Shown here in pieces: positions 1 to 12,304 of a stretch of DNA of 35,146 nucleotides. How positions within the stretch are numbered: the first letter of the stretch is position 1; each line of letters starts with the position of its first letter. Source of the DNA: Paramacrobiotus richtersi (lineage: Eukaryota > Tardigrada > Eutardigrada > Parachela > Macrobiotidae); assembly GCA_034698045.1 (NCBI GenBank), contig JAQGAU010000193.1, positions 1-35,146 of the forward strand. Direction: 5' to 3'. The notes beneath the pieces were generated by a model. It made no database searches and had not been told where the DNA came from. It saw only the letters and a program-made list of their open reading frames with translations. Made by a program: the position numbers and the translations under genes.

Positions 1-2544
1 TTGTTCTTTATGTTTTGGAATTTGTCTTGTGTCAACATAATTTTCTGGGCTATTGGCGAATAAATAAAAAAATGTAACTAAGTCTGCCGGGACTGACCAG
101 TTGTCAGATTTGCGACTTGGAAGTACAGCATGAAATCGTGCTCGCTGCGACGACTCTGCCGACGAGATTTGACTGCGCTGCTGTAGGATCTCCAGTCATC
201 ACTCAAATAACCAAATTTAAGGCAAAAAGACACGAGGAAAAAAGACAGAATCATGCGAAAACTTTTCACTTAGTAATCTGGCTCATTTGTTCCATTTGCC
301 AACACCTAACGCTGTTTCCATAGCTGAATTTATTCCAGAAAATACGATAGAAACGCGTCTTTTTGGAAAAAGCGCTGAAAATGGTTCAGGAACACAACTC
401 TGAAAGCGGCAGAAAACTCAATGCGAATCCTATCAATAAGAGAAAAACCTAATTTTGTACTCCAGTCTTTAAAGGTGCTGTACGGAGCCCGCCTCGTAAT
501 ATCATCGGAACCGAAGAAGAACAGTCGACCGATTCGCGACCCCATTCGATGACGTACTGTTTCCCGTGACCTTTTCTACCAATGGCACCAGTCTCTCGCG
601 CTGCCAGACTTCCACGCCATTACCGATGTTTCATTCGGCTTCGGCTGTAGTTGGCCAGCCTTAATGAAACGTGGTCACGACTCGGGGAGCAAACCTGACT
701 CTGGAATCAAAGATAGTTCAAAGTGCCAGCGGGAATCAATAGCGTCACTTCGCGTTTAAAAGATTACGGAGCGGGAAGTTTTGTGACCAGTGAGTAATCA
801 AACTAGCGATCGTATTACATGGAATGTTTACGTGGCGGAATAATATAAGCTCTTCTGTCTTGGAAAAATTGCCGATCGTCTGCTGCGTCTGATGTAATTG
901 TACATAATGCCTAATTTTAGTGATAATTTTTGTCATTCTTTGAACCACCCTTTGAAATCGTAAACTGCAACTAATAAGACCTTAGCCCACAAGGAAGTGG
1001 ATTGTGCTGCAAGAACGATTTGCCCTAACTTGTCTGTGGTACCAACCACCTGGTACGCGGTGCACTTGCAAATCAGTGAGATGCTTATTTTTCTAGCGGG
1101 AATGGAACATGTTTTATGACTGTTTTTTATGTGGGAGTTTAACCCCGATCGCGATGGGAAGAGAAAACGATCGCCAACCGCACCTGCAGACTGCAGTCCA
1201 CCAGTGTAATGGTTTTGGTGGCAATCAGCGTAACCGCTGATCTGGAGCGCCTGGCCCGCTGTGCCACCACTGCCCTGTTACTAAACAGGGAAACGCCGGA
1301 GCTCCCGGAAGAATCATGTTTTGGTACACGATCGGCGATTACGAAGCGAATCGAACAAAAGTCGCACAGTTGCGTACGTAAACCTACAGCAGATGAGATC
1401 ACAGTTATTACAGGCTGCCGTATGTATTGTCTGGTCGAATCAGAATGAGGGACGCAGACAGGAGACTTCTCGTAAATTTGTTACGCAGTCCAAATGAGAT
1501 CCTTGAATGTTAAAACTGTGGAACAATAGACAAGACCGGACTGTTGTGCAGTACTCTGTTTCTACGCTAGCGTGAGAAACACGGATGTACAGCCTCGTAT
1601 GCTTTGAATTGCTTTCGTCTAACAGTCTGATACTCTCTAGTCGTTCGAATATGCAGTTCGCATTTCAGTTTGAAATATAAACGGCACTGTGCCAATAATT
1701 TGTTTAAACTGCGAATTCTTGCAATCGGTGTTAGTTATCGCATGTTTCGCTTCTGTTTTGTCAACAATCATGCTAGATCATTATAAATATGCGTTACTCT
1801 GGATGCGAAACCGACTACACAGGTAAGTCTGGAAACCCGAAGTACAGAGACTTATTTCGTCAAGTTGAAACACGTTAAAGTGACTGGAACGCTTTTCAGA
1901 ACGAATACGGGGTTTCCTTGTTTTGTGCAGTTATTCAGCCACGTTTCTGGTGCATATAAATCTGTATAGTGCACTCAGGTCTAGAGAAGACGGGATGGGA
2001 GTTCCGCGACAGGAACACCTGCGATTGACGTCACAATGCGAATCTTCTGAACAGTGCTAAAAATATTCAGGTCAGGGAAAGCTATCGTTCTTTATTTCAA
2101 TAAAAATCACAAAGTACTGATCTAAACTACAGCAGTGCCGCTACCAGTAACGATCCATGAACGTGAACCTGCAAAGATACAGGTAGCCGAACATGACATA
2201 TTCAACATGGGCTTCAAGGGGCAAATTTACTTCCGCTCCATCACCCAGCACCCCTGCAGATGGCGCCCAGCTGAGGCGAAACTTCAAAAGTGACAAGTCG
2301 TAAAATTGATTATACAAAAAATTCCTTCACAAATTAGTGGGGACTGGAATAAATCGTTCGGGGAAACTACACGAAAACTATGCTATGCGTTAGCTAAATC
2401 ATCCAAAATTTCGGCTACAAACATGCTAAAATAAAAGTGTACAAGGATATGGAAGGGCAAACTGTGCAACATCGCAACATACCGCTCCACCCGCAACATA
2501 CATTCTGCCTACCATAACACTGCACGGAAACGGACTTGTGCCTC
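1..2544. other. intergenic stretch, no gene recognised
   Basis: Only short reading frames (up to 87 codons) on both strands, none with recognisable motifs or convincing splice context. The overlapping antisense frames at about 1139-1448 look like chance frames. I see no repeat structure here. Confidence 0.5.
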
Positions 2545-3222
2545 AAGGTGAAAAAATACCCAGTGGGTTCCGTTTTGGGTGCTTCGCAAAGACAGTCTTT
2601 TGCATGAAATCGCAGATGTGTATCGTTACCGCATATGGTACACAAGAAAGAAAAGTCGCTCTAATGTGTGATCAAGATTGCTTACCCGCAGCGCGCGAGC
2701 AGCCCACAATAAGTGTGTAAACAACGAGCAGGTAAATAAGAAGAAAAGTCTCGATAAATTCAGCCGTGCATCAAAACTCATAAGTATGATTTTAAAACGG
2801 TAAAAAAAGCATAAAAAAATAAGAAACGTTATTACACAAGCTTTTTGGATTTCGTCGATTGTGTCGAAACATATTGTTTTTCACAATATTCAAAATTTAA
2901 TAACGTTTTATGTGATCAACGAAACGAAAAAGCTTGTGCAATTTTTTGTTGTTGTGTTGTTATGCATTTTGTATGGTTTTCAAACCGTACTTTTGATGCA
3001 CGGCTGAGTTTGTCGAGACATTTGCTCTTATTTACCTGCTCTTTGTTTACACATTTATTATGGGCTGCGCGCGCGCTGCGGGTAAACAATGACCTGACCA
3101 CAGGGTAGAGCAGTTCCTTTTCGATCATGTGTACGATATGCGGTAACGATACACATCTGCGATTTGACACAAAAATTGTCTTTGGGAACCAAAACGGAAC
3201 CCACTGGGGATTGTTTCACCTT
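2545..3222. repeat. foldback element with long inverted arms
   Basis: The left arm (about 2545-2862) is the reverse complement of the right arm (about 2912-3222), giving a symmetric element of roughly 678 bp centred near 2880. Both outer ends read AAGGTGAAA inward. Shared internal landmarks are CAGTGGGTTCCGTTTTGG, the tract CGCAGATGTGTATCGTTACC, the tract TTTGACG-free GCAGCGCGCG block and GAGCAGGTAAATAAG. The arms look about 75-80 percent identical by eye, and the very centre is the short hairpin ATATTGT/ACAATAT at 2871-2889. Small reading frames inside the two arms are mirror images of each other and are not taken as genes. No clear target duplication is visible at the ends. A foldback transposon or long-TIR MITE is the best reading; an inverted duplication of local sequence is the alternative. 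Confidence 0.8.
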
Positions 3223-4817
3223 AATAGGGACTGTCCAGTGACTAAATCTGTTCGCCGCAAAGCGCTTTTTGCAATAACCAGCTAGTTTTTAGATAGACTG
3301 CTTTTAAGATCAAGGGGCACAAAGAAATGATTTTACTACATTTTGCATAACTTGTCTAAAAACTGAATTTTTGTTTCAAAGTTATGAACGGTCAAACTCG
3401 AACATTTTAAGTTAAAATTATATGGGCTGAGACCAGTTAAAAAATTTTCTGAAAGCGTAGTTACCTAGAGAACTTTAGGAGAAGCTTATAACACAGGAAA
3501 TTTCAACATAATCACACAGGACATTTCTGCATAAAAAGGTAAAAACTGGCTAAGAGCGCTTATGGGTGACCGCCCTCTAGCAGTTTTCGCGTGTGCTGCA
3601 TGCAATATACCTGCTGTGTTGTAATTTCGTATGTGTGAATAAGGTTTTCTAAGCATACCGGTAATTTAGTGATGATTTTATTTCTAACTGGCAGAATTAT
3701 ACAACGTTTTTTTGATTGTTTTTCAAGGCAACTGTTGAAACTCTACGTTCGTTTTTCACTGACAGGCCGGTACAGTGAAAGCGCAGCCGACGCCACACAT
3801 AGTCAGAGAGCGGCAGAATGCATTTTCTCTTTTGCAGTGGTCAGAGCGCAGTGCGGTGCCATATCTTAACCGTCGCCTGTGTCCACCAAAAAGTACAGAC
3901 AGGCGACTCCACCAAGTAAACAGAATTTAACAGATCAGCCACCCGACTCCCGGTAGCTGTTCCGGATTCGGGCCCACAATATCCTACAATAAGCCTTGAT
4001 GCAAAGCCGGAGGGTCTATAGAATTACTAGTGGACTTCGTCCCTAACGGCTAGGCGTAATGTTCCGTTCGATAGCGGGCGAAACAGCTGTTTATAGCTCC
4101 CGAAATTCCGTCCTCGCCTGTTGAACATTTAAGGAGATATTTGTCCACCCACAGTTGCGCACCATAATTTACGCGATGTCAACGGCGAAATTAATATCAA
4201 TGACTTGAGTCGCGTCGGGACCTGTGATGCTGAAATACCCGGGTTTCATTGTTCTCCGCGCTTTTTTAAATTTACGATTACATCTAGATTACAGCGATCC
4301 TTGACCTGCAACATTAACTTCTCGAGGCACACGACTTAGATGCTGCGTCGTTTCTGTTTGGTTGCTTTCTGAAACGACCGAGCCCCGCATGTTTTTTTTG
4401 GTGGTAACTTACCGTATCCGTAACACGCAGCAGCAGAAAGTCAGAACAGAAAGGCAGTCAGAATTGATGGGCGGCTCGCATCGACTGGAAGCGGGAGCGC
4501 CGTACGATGCGTATACTGTTTGGCTCATTCCGGGGGGGGTCTCGTAGTAGTCCTCATGTGACGAGAAATCATTGTCCATCCGTTCTCTTACGTAACTTGG
4601 TTCGTCCCCAGAAGATGCGGCGGTGAAAAGACTTCGAGCGAACAGACGGCAAAATCGTTAACGTCCGACGACAAGATCTAGTGCAGCGAACACATTGCTC
4701 GTTTAAAGTAGTGCGCTATGGTACACTCAAATGAGTTCGAACACTATCCGTTGCAACGTTTTCTGTTTTTTTGTTTCAATTCGTCGATTTGCTATTATGT
4801 TTTGATATGATTGTAGT
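3223..4817. other. intergenic stretch, no gene recognised
   Basis: AT-rich sequence with short frames only. There is a run of eight G at about 4532-4539. I see no supported gene, RNA or repeat. Confidence 0.45.
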
Positions 4818-5270
4818 ATGTTTTGTGATTCAGCTGGAGTGCTGCATTTACTACAGATGACAACAATATTACAGCAGCCTTCGCGCAGACTTACTGATAA
4901 AATCTACGACATCATTGTTGATTATATATTCAATCCAAGGCTTGCAGCTACCCATTGCGAATTTCAGGGTCAGTATCTCGTGGTAGCTCCTGCTAGGTTG
5001 ACCCCATCTGGTAGGCCTCCTGGTGTCACTGGAATTGGATGCCAACTGCCGTCCTATTATATCAATACTCATGGTCTCGTTTCGGCAGCAACTTTTCGCA
5101 ACAGCGCGGTTGTCTTTAGTTTGATGAGCGCTTACCAAAAAAATTACAAATTTCTTCTTGTTACACCTGACTGCAGACCTGCAGACATGCAAAGTAGGAA
5201 TCCAACACATCGCGATTTCAAAGCCGGTGAGTGCGCGCGGACACCACAGAAGAGCACAGAAGACAAGTGA
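4818..5270 (+). CDS. unidentified open frame, possible exon
   Basis: A 150-codon plus-strand frame that I cannot assign to a family. It is preceded by a pyrimidine-rich tract (about 4757-4815) ending in TTGTAG, a plausible splice acceptor, and contains GCCG|GTGAGTGCG at about 5226/5227, a near-ideal donor. If spliced, the exon would run from about 4819 to 5226, and the last codons of the open frame would be intronic. The predicted protein starts with a polar part followed by a mixed hydrophobic stretch (YLVVAP, SAATFRNSAVVFSL) and has no clear signal peptide or membrane segment. A 151-codon frame on the opposite strand overlaps it almost exactly, so at most one is real. I favour the plus strand only because of the splice sites. 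It lies in the opposite orientation to the gene at 5597-6647, tail to tail. Confidence 0.3.
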   Translation: MFCDSAGVLHLLQMTTILQQPSRRLTDKIYDIIVDYIFNPRLAATHCEFQGQYLVVAPARLTPSGRPPGVTGIGCQLPSYYINTHGLVSAATFRNSAVVFSLMSAYQKNYKFLLVTPDCRPADMQSRNPTHRDFKAGECARTPQKSTEDK

Positions 5271-5596
5271 GAAGCTACATGCAAAAATTAGGCGCAAGCA
5301 TTGAACGGAGCCAGCACTCGACACGAGTGAAACACCTTGCTTGCGGTGTTGACGGGAGGCTGCAGCGCATGCAGTCCGTATTTTGAGTCCGCGTCTTATT
5401 ATAATAATACAAACCTTATTTTTGTCGCTTTTTATGCTTTGCTACGGGATGTTTTGGATACAGCTCTGCCATTTTCAGTCGGATTATTTTGCCCTTTTCA
5501 ATTCGTTCTATGAAATCTGCACACGTGCTTCTCTTCTTCTTTCCTGTACTATATTATCCAACACAACATAACCAGGCGGTGTCGGAAGCGTTGGTC

Positions 5597-6647
5597 CTAC
5601 ACACTAGCTAGTTTTTTGCGTAAGTTCCGTCTTTTTACAGTAGACCAATCTGAAATGAAGCATCGGGCTCGTCTGCATTCTGCCCATATATAGCACTGAG
5701 ATACTAAGGGCTGTACTGATCGGTATCTGTACGTAGCTCAGAATATAAAACTTAAGACAACTGGTCTTTACCATCATGAACTTACCTGTTCCCAACTCAA
5801 TGACTAGGACTCCCTTACGTTTCCCAAATGCGCCAAGAACATTTGATTTTAAACGGTCCAAAACGCCAACTGCTTGCGAAACATACTCCACAAAGCAGCA
5901 TATACTGCCAAGCTTCTTCAAGGCGCCATGAGATACTGCAAACATTCGGTAATACCAAAAACTGTAAAGAGAATGTGGAATCGACATGTGAGTGCATATG
6001 CAATAAAAGTCGCCTACCGTTTCTCATTATGTACAAGCAAATTGTAAGTAAAAAATGCTCCCTAACAATAATGTCATCACGCGGAGTTTTATATGATCCA
6101 AGCCACGTGTTTGCAGTGGCATTTTCGTAATGGGGCAGAAGGCAGTAGAGCTGGCGCCACAGGCTGTGTAATGATGCGACTCAGAAAGTTGAGGCCAAGC
6201 ATCTTTGGCATCACATGCTTAAAGAAAACGCCATCTCACCTATGGCGCCGCAGATAAAACAAACTTACTAAGTAGCGGACGTATATTAGCTTATTGTTTA
6301 ATCGAAGTCCAACAAAGTCTAACAATCTGTAAAAAACAGCAGAACAGAAAGCAAATCTATCTGTTTCGGCTTGCACCTCGTAAGCCCTAATTCTACACGG
6401 TTGGCGTCACTATCTGTCACGGCCTCTTTCAACTTACAGTCGCTGTCAATTTCGAAGCTGTACATCTGCGCGTTCAGACATGGAAGTGGGACGTTTCCTC
6501 GCACTTTGAGGTAATTTGCATTAGGAAACACATCACGGATTTCTGATTCCGTTGGCAGGGCTCCGAGCTCATTTTGCTGGAAATAGAGCTTAATGCCGTA
6601 CGAGTAAACACCATCAAATCGGCTGGGAAAAGTTTCAATGCCTAGTC
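5597..6647 (-). CDS. 3' part of a spliced gene, RRM-like, function unknown
   Basis: Four exons can be read on the minus strand with compatible phases: 6647-6377, 6326-6240, 5961-5786 and 5649-5597, the last ending at a TAG. Introns are about 50, 278 and 136 nt, all GT..AG. The acceptors TGTTTTTTACAG, TTCTCTTTACAG and TTCATTTCAG are pyrimidine-rich, and the donor after the third exon is ACAG|GTAAGT. The joined frame gives about 195 residues of an incomplete protein; the start must lie in an upstream exon I could not find. The first exon (about 90 residues) has a beta-alpha-beta-beta-alpha-like order: IKLYF strand, TESEIRDVFPNA helix, YLKVR strand, MYSFEID strand, then a helix. This resembles the RNA recognition motif, though the RNP motifs are not clear. 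The C-terminus is basic (KRRNLRKK). This is the best candidate for a host gene here. The weak points are the first acceptor, which lacks a long pyrimidine tract, and a missing 5' end. Confidence 0.45.
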
Positions 6648-6659
6648 CTGAACATTGTT

Positions 6660-8620
6660 GTTAGGGCGCATCGCTGGGTCCAACATTACCGGTACATGTA
6701 CAGGTGAAGTTATTTATACCCGCTTATTACTATAAAATTAAATTCACTGGCTCCAGTTACTCTTCTTCCATTGTTTGCGCTGTTAAGCAGCCTATTTGGC
6801 TTCCGATTTGTCCCGACCTTTGGATATTTTCTCCCCTTGATTCGCAAACTCAAACTGACGTTTAAACGATCGATTATTCATCCAAAAGTTATTCGAATTC
6901 AGACATATCATGCTATTTCCTGCATAACGTACATTACGTAGCCAATTTCGAAGGACATTCCCATGAGAAAATCTTCCTGCCGATTCTTGTTCATTAGCCA
7001 AGGAAGAACAGCTTCAGCCACGATTTTTGGTAGACGTAGAGCGTATATAGTGTCGGGAGCGTTTGATATAGACCGGTACGGCAGCCAAACCGACGAAGGT
7101 CGCCTTCTGTGTGTATCGCCAAGTGTGGACTCGCGCTTGCACCGCCGGCAGACGCCTGTTGAAAACTTTTTGCGATGGATGGTTGCCGGCGCCTTTTGGA
7201 GTTCATGGCTGCAACTCCCTTACGTTCTTTCTTTGGCAGTTCGTCCTCGTATGCGGCGGCGTCTGTCCAGGCACCGGGCACGTCCTGTACCTCTACTTTG
7301 TCGATATTGGCAGCTGAACTAATGAATGATCCAGAGTGTCATGGTTCGCGGTTGTACGTGTTCGTTCATGGATTTGTCGCGGTCAGAAAATGACCTACAG
7401 AGAAGATATAATATTCGCATAGCAGTTGCCAAACTGGAAATAACAGTCCTTAGTTATTATTGTGCTGTGCAAATCTCGCGTCGACTTGACCATCTCGAAC
7501 TCTACCCCAATTTTCATACTGTATGTATAGGATAAGCATAATGTACCAATATTATGAAACTAACTGCGGTAAGGTGAGAATAAAGATCGTCGACGATTTT
7601 GAAATCCCATTCATTCAACTAATCAACAGTCAACTGTACCACAGAAAACCCGCAAACGAAACCAATTCCGACACAATGCATTATAGCTATTCGGCCATAT
7701 GAATTTAGTACGTTGAAGTTTTCTACACAACGTGCTTTAAAGTTTCAAGTTAGATCCCCAACTGAAAACACCTTTAAGGCATCCTCGAATTCGCTCAATC
7801 CACTCCAGGAACAACTAGGTAAAACTGCACTGCAGCTAATCGAATGTCGCGTACATTGATGTTCTTTCCGACCGAACTATTCAGGTCGTTTCTGGTAAAT
7901 TACGTGATTCGGCACAAATGCTGGTGAAGTAGTAGCACAGCGGTTGTAGGAGGTTGGTATTCAGGTACAGCGGTAGAAAAAGAGGAATCTGCTTTCCAGT
8001 AACGCACGGGGCGCCAGTGCCGCTAGTTGTCGAAATCGGCTAGACACCAGTGCATATCTCAGTCAAAAAACTGGTGTCATTAGGACGAAAAGCTTTCTGA
8101 CTACTGGTAGCTCAGATACAGGAATACTCGGAAAGAACTGATAAGCCTGTAAACCCTTAACAGCTAAACACAGTCTAAACACACAAAATTTACAAGATGT
8201 TCAACGAGCCGCGTGGTCAGTTTTGTTCGTTTCAGTGGGGTCTTAATGCCTTGTCGAAGTGTTCCAGTTAGACGTATGGTAGTTTTATAGGAAGCAAAGC
8301 GGTAATTGTTTACACATGTAAAGTGACAGCTCTCGCAACCTGTTGAGAGTTGATACCACTCGGTTTTCTGCCCCTCCGGTACTGTTGGTCTAGCTGAAAG
8401 TCTGCGTAATTCTTGTTGATAATTTAAATTGTAAATGGAACAGTTACTCGGACAGTAACAACAGAACTTGGTATGCATTTGCTATTCAAGTACCACGTAC
8501 TGCTCAGCAGCCAGTATTATTTTATTACCACAGTTAGTGTTATTACCACAGCCAGTGAACTGTTGTTGATCTCTACACGGGGATTGCTAGCACTGCATGT
8601 TAGCAAGGAATACCATACGC
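6660..8620. other. intergenic or intronic stretch, no firm gene
   Basis: Could hold upstream exons of the minus-strand gene that ends at 5597, but none can be tied to it by splice phase. A minus-strand frame at 6994-7281 contains a basic KRRRQPSIAKSF segment like the N-termini of some zinc-finger and hAT-derived proteins; this is too short to use. A minus-strand 104-codon frame at 8164-8478 is cysteine-rich near its start but has no family signature. Confidence 0.35.
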
Positions 8621-8680
8621 GTTATGTCCAAAAACTAGCTCCTTTCCAGCGTTCTGTCCAAAAACTGGCTCCTTTCCTAC
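8621..8680. repeat. two tandem 30-bp units
   Basis: The 30-bp unit 8621-8650 is repeated at 8651-8680 with three or four differences. The shared core is GTCCAAAAACT, then GCTCCTTTCC. A shorter related duplication, TTATTACCACAG, occurs twice just upstream at about 8520-8550. Confidence 0.75.
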
Positions 8681-11430
8681 TGTAGGAAATGGGATGTTCT
8701 TGTAGCCATGTGAATAGGTTAGCCAGTCATGTCCAATCACGCAACTGGTAAGGTGCATCGATTTTCTGCTGCAGCGGGACGACGTGGAACAACGTTAGCA
8801 TTAAGCGTAAACATTACACTACCGCGCGCACTTTGTCCGAACATAATTTGTTTTATGGCATCTGCATGGACACGATCTTTGAAGGCATCGGATTTGTTAA
8901 TGCATGGTAGAGTCTCAGAACTATTTATAGAATAGATTGAGGTACTGAATGTTTTTGTGTCGCTGCATGTGTTGCTGTCCCGAACTCCCCTTATCGGTGT
9001 TGAAATGTGGAGAGGTGGTCGGTCACCCACGAGTTCGCTATCCGGATTAGTCATACTTCTTTGGTCTGGTTCATTCCCTAGACAAAGCACACGTTCTTGG
9101 GGAGCCGTTCGGTTGGGCTTCAATTGTCACGTACGTGACAGTACCGGAAACAGCGGTGCATAGGGATGAAATCGATAAACTGTTCAATGGGGGCGATGTC
9201 GCGGCTGCGCACTATTGTCGCAAAGACAGTTTGCAAGAGCATTATTTCGTTGCTTCCGCTTTCTGCCCGCGTCACTCGTAGCTATTGTTCTGCATTGATT
9301 GAATAATTTTGAAATTCGTTGTACTCAGTAAAAAATACGGAATTCATCTTCTTGGCGCAGCAGTTCAAGCCCGGAGCACGTCTGGCGGGATGATGTTCTC
9401 GGAATTAAAACGCTACTTTTTGCTTGAGGTTTTGTCGTGCTGCGCGTAAACCGAGATAAAGACTTGTTGGCAGCGTCTAGTGATTACGAGTGTAGGATAC
9501 TCGTGTAGTGTAGTAATTCTACTTGCATAGGAATGTACGCTAAATGTACGAGATCGTGCAAGTGTCCGTATCGCTACCAGGCAAATTCTACCTTGCTGTG
9601 ACTCAACCCTGGAAATCACTGAACCGCACTGCAGAAGAAAATCATCTCCACACAAGCAAAGCAAGGCGGCGTTCGGGAAGCCACCAGGCATCGTCGCTTG
9701 TGTAGAATGTCGCACAATCAGCCTTTTCTGAAACGCTTAGATTTAATGCAATGGCATTCAATGGCTTATTTCGTTTCTCTACTGTCTTGAGAAAATGTAT
9801 TTATTAACAGCGATTTGTGTCACTGTGAATGTTCTCAATAAAAATTCAAAACGAATAAAATGCACGCACATCCGGCCATTGAATTTCGGTCAGATAATTA
9901 TCAGCAAGATTTTGCATAAATATGCCGGCTGAGGCGACGAAGAAGGCCAGCACGTTTCCTTAGTCAATATCGCTGTTTACCGGTTAAATGCAGCCAAGTG
10001 AGACATATTTATTATTTAAATCAATCACCCCAATTGTCCAGGAGGAGGCGACGGCTTTGGTGTAAAGTTGCCACGCATGGTCATGTTCGATTGGAAATAT
10101 TCAAATATTACTAAGCGATTCCACGAAGGAACTACCATTGGTAGTTTTTCATTGCAGCCTTTCCTGGGATAGATGACCCACGTACAGCACAGGAACAGTT
10201 GAGGCCGTGCTCATGATGTTTGAGTAAAACTGTTTTCCCGCACAGTAAAATAGCCTTGACGGCCCTATAGCGATTCAACTGACTGTTATGCAATTGCGTG
10301 GTATTACACCGTAATTTGGTTTGTTCAATTCAGATAAAAACCATACCTATAGAAGAGTGTTTGTTTGTGCTGTAGCTGCCATGAATGATAAGATAGTCAT
10401 AAAACTACCGTAATAGGTTAAGCAGTGACGACGGAATTGGATGCTCGTTTACAGTTATATTCTGCAAAGGTTGCAAGTGAAATACATTCTACATAAAAAT
10501 GCTGCCATCACGCGCAAAGTGGAGTATACCGGCCTATGTTTTTGTTATGTCGTACTTGCGGATCTGTTGTACAGATATGTAAAATGCACCAAAAGTAACC
10601 AAGCAAACTGGCAGGTAGCGAATTACAAAAGCTTCAGAGATATTTCTCTTAATGCCCTGAAACTCAGAATGAAATGGAATCTGGGCAGGTCCGGGCCGTC
10701 AGTCGTACCGGTAACGTCCACGACATCCAGCTAGCGATAACGCACTGGTGCGGATAATCCAAGAGGACGCACGGCCGCTGATCCTCTTGACAAACAGTAC
10801 TACGACAATCTTTTAAAGCCGTTTTGGTCGCCGAAAACGCACTCGAGTGGTGATGTTCCGTTTCACGAAACAGCCGTGACTTGGATGTGTAACCAGCCTG
10901 CGGAAACCTTGCAAGAGCTTCCGCCAGAAAATTGGTTTGAATGGATTCTATACACAGAGAAAAATGCTCCGTTATTATATCAATGGAGGTTTCCAAACCA
11001 CGCACACAAATAAAGCATTGTTCGAATTCAATTCACGATTCCTTGACAACACAGCCCGCATAGTCAGGCTATCAGCGGTCTAACGTTGATCCCGCCCACA
11101 GCGATCCTGTATCCCACCAAGTCATCGGCCGCTGGTCGTTACTGCATCGCCTGCGGCCCTTGCTCTCAGCGAGCGTCACGTAATCCTTCACCAGTGGTTT
11201 CCCGGGTGCACGAGTCGCTACCACCTGCTTGCGGAATCGCACGACGGACGACAGCTTGCGGTATCTTATTAATGAAAAATCTGAGTCGACTGAAAAATCA
11301 AAGCGTCGGCGCATGCCGAAACCGATTAGAAAAACCGCGCGACGAGACCCGCAACCATGGGGGTTACAATGCCATCGGGCAGCAATCGATGTTTTAAGCT
11401 AAACCTGATATGCCATATTATGTGCATTCA
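8681..11430. other. intergenic stretch, no gene recognised
   Basis: Frames of up to 128 codons occur (for example minus 8737-9123 and 9413-9715), but they show no motifs, overlap frames on the other strand, and lack convincing splice sites. A minus frame at 10664-11005 is faintly like the RT/RNase H linker of gypsy elements and may belong with the fossil that follows, but this is not strong enough to annotate. Confidence 0.4.
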
Positions 11431-11459
11431 TGCGCATGCAGTGGTGACTATTAATACTG

Positions 11460-12150
11460 CAGTAAACAAAGATAAGACTTCTCCACGCTGTTGCAGTTAC
11501 AGCGCGCAAATAAGTGAATATGCCTCCATCTTGCTCGTATGGTAAAGACGAACTTGCGATTCATTCAACAGTTTCGACATGTAAGTGATCGGTCGCCAAT
11601 GTCCATCTATGTACAGTTTAACTACAGTCCCAAGTGCTAGTTTCGAAGCGTGGAATTGCAACTGGATCGGTGCTTGCGGGTCGCATCGTGCCCGTACCGA
11701 CGTAGTGACGAAAGCTTACTTGAGCTCCGTACACGCTTAATCCTGGTAGGGACTCCATTCGCAAGACATCTTCTTACTGATTAGGGTACACGAATGTCCA
11801 GAAAGTAAGATACGAATGGCCGGTACAATCCGGTTAATCCAATCACGCGTTGAATATCCTAAACATTCTTCGGCTTCGCGAAGTTTTTTATCGCTTCGAC
11901 TAATTCTGAATCGGTGTGGATCCCTGTCTTGCATAAATTCACATTTTTTTGGATCTATCGTCCAGCCGACCTGTGCCAGTCTTTCCAAGACTAGGTCAAC
12001 ATCTATGAAATGTTCTTCAATCGTTTCGGAAAAGATTATTACATCATCAATGAAGACCAAAGCGATCTTCCATTTAAGGTTGCCTAAGGCTAAATCCATA
12101 GCCCTTGAGAGGCCGCCAAAGCCCTTTTTGTTCCAAAAGGCAGTGTTTTA
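11460..12150 (-). mobile_element. pol: Ty3/gypsy reverse transcriptase-RNase H fossil
   Basis: The minus strand carries the palm of a Ty3/gypsy-type reverse transcriptase. The catalytic box reads ALVFIDDVIIFSETIEEH (FIDD at about 12043-12054), followed by the family-typical VLERLAQVGWTIDPKKCEF segment and then a connection region. Further downstream, to about 11460, come RNase H-like pieces with the usual RPITYMSKLLNESQ-type segment. In intact elements these domains copy the RNA genome into DNA and remove the template strand. The piece is a broken remnant with several breaks. I see no protease or integrase and no flanking LTRs of its own. It looks old. Confidence 0.85.
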
Positions 12151-12304
12151 GATTGGTATGTAAATAATATGGTCTTGTGCTTGTCTGATTACTTTAATGT
12201 AATTAAATGTGATCTGAAAAGGATTCGTTTTTGCAGACATACTTCGTACTCATCAGTAGAACATTGATGGTGGAGGAGGAACTTGTGCACGCCGTTTGCC
12301 ACGA

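Noticed and set aside
2916-3170. 84-codon minus-strand frame in the foldback element
   Set aside because: It lies in the right arm of the inverted repeat and is matched by a diverged frame in the left arm without conserved coding character.
4869-5324. 151-codon minus-strand frame
   Set aside because: It mirrors the plus frame at 4818-5270, which has better splice signals; at most one can be real.
6994-7281. N-terminus like zinc-finger/hAT proteins (KRRRQPSIAKSF)
   Set aside because: Only one short basic motif, with no domain after it and a GC-rich antisense frame overlapping.
8164-8478. Cysteine-rich minus-strand frame suggesting a small secreted protein
   Set aside because: No signal peptide and no regular cysteine spacing; clusters of cysteine are limited to the first residues and one later segment.
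10664-11005. Possible second gypsy RT/RNase H fragment, minus strand
   Set aside because: A segment SAFSATKTALKD resembles the RNase H entry of gypsy elements, but the neighbouring residues do not follow the family.
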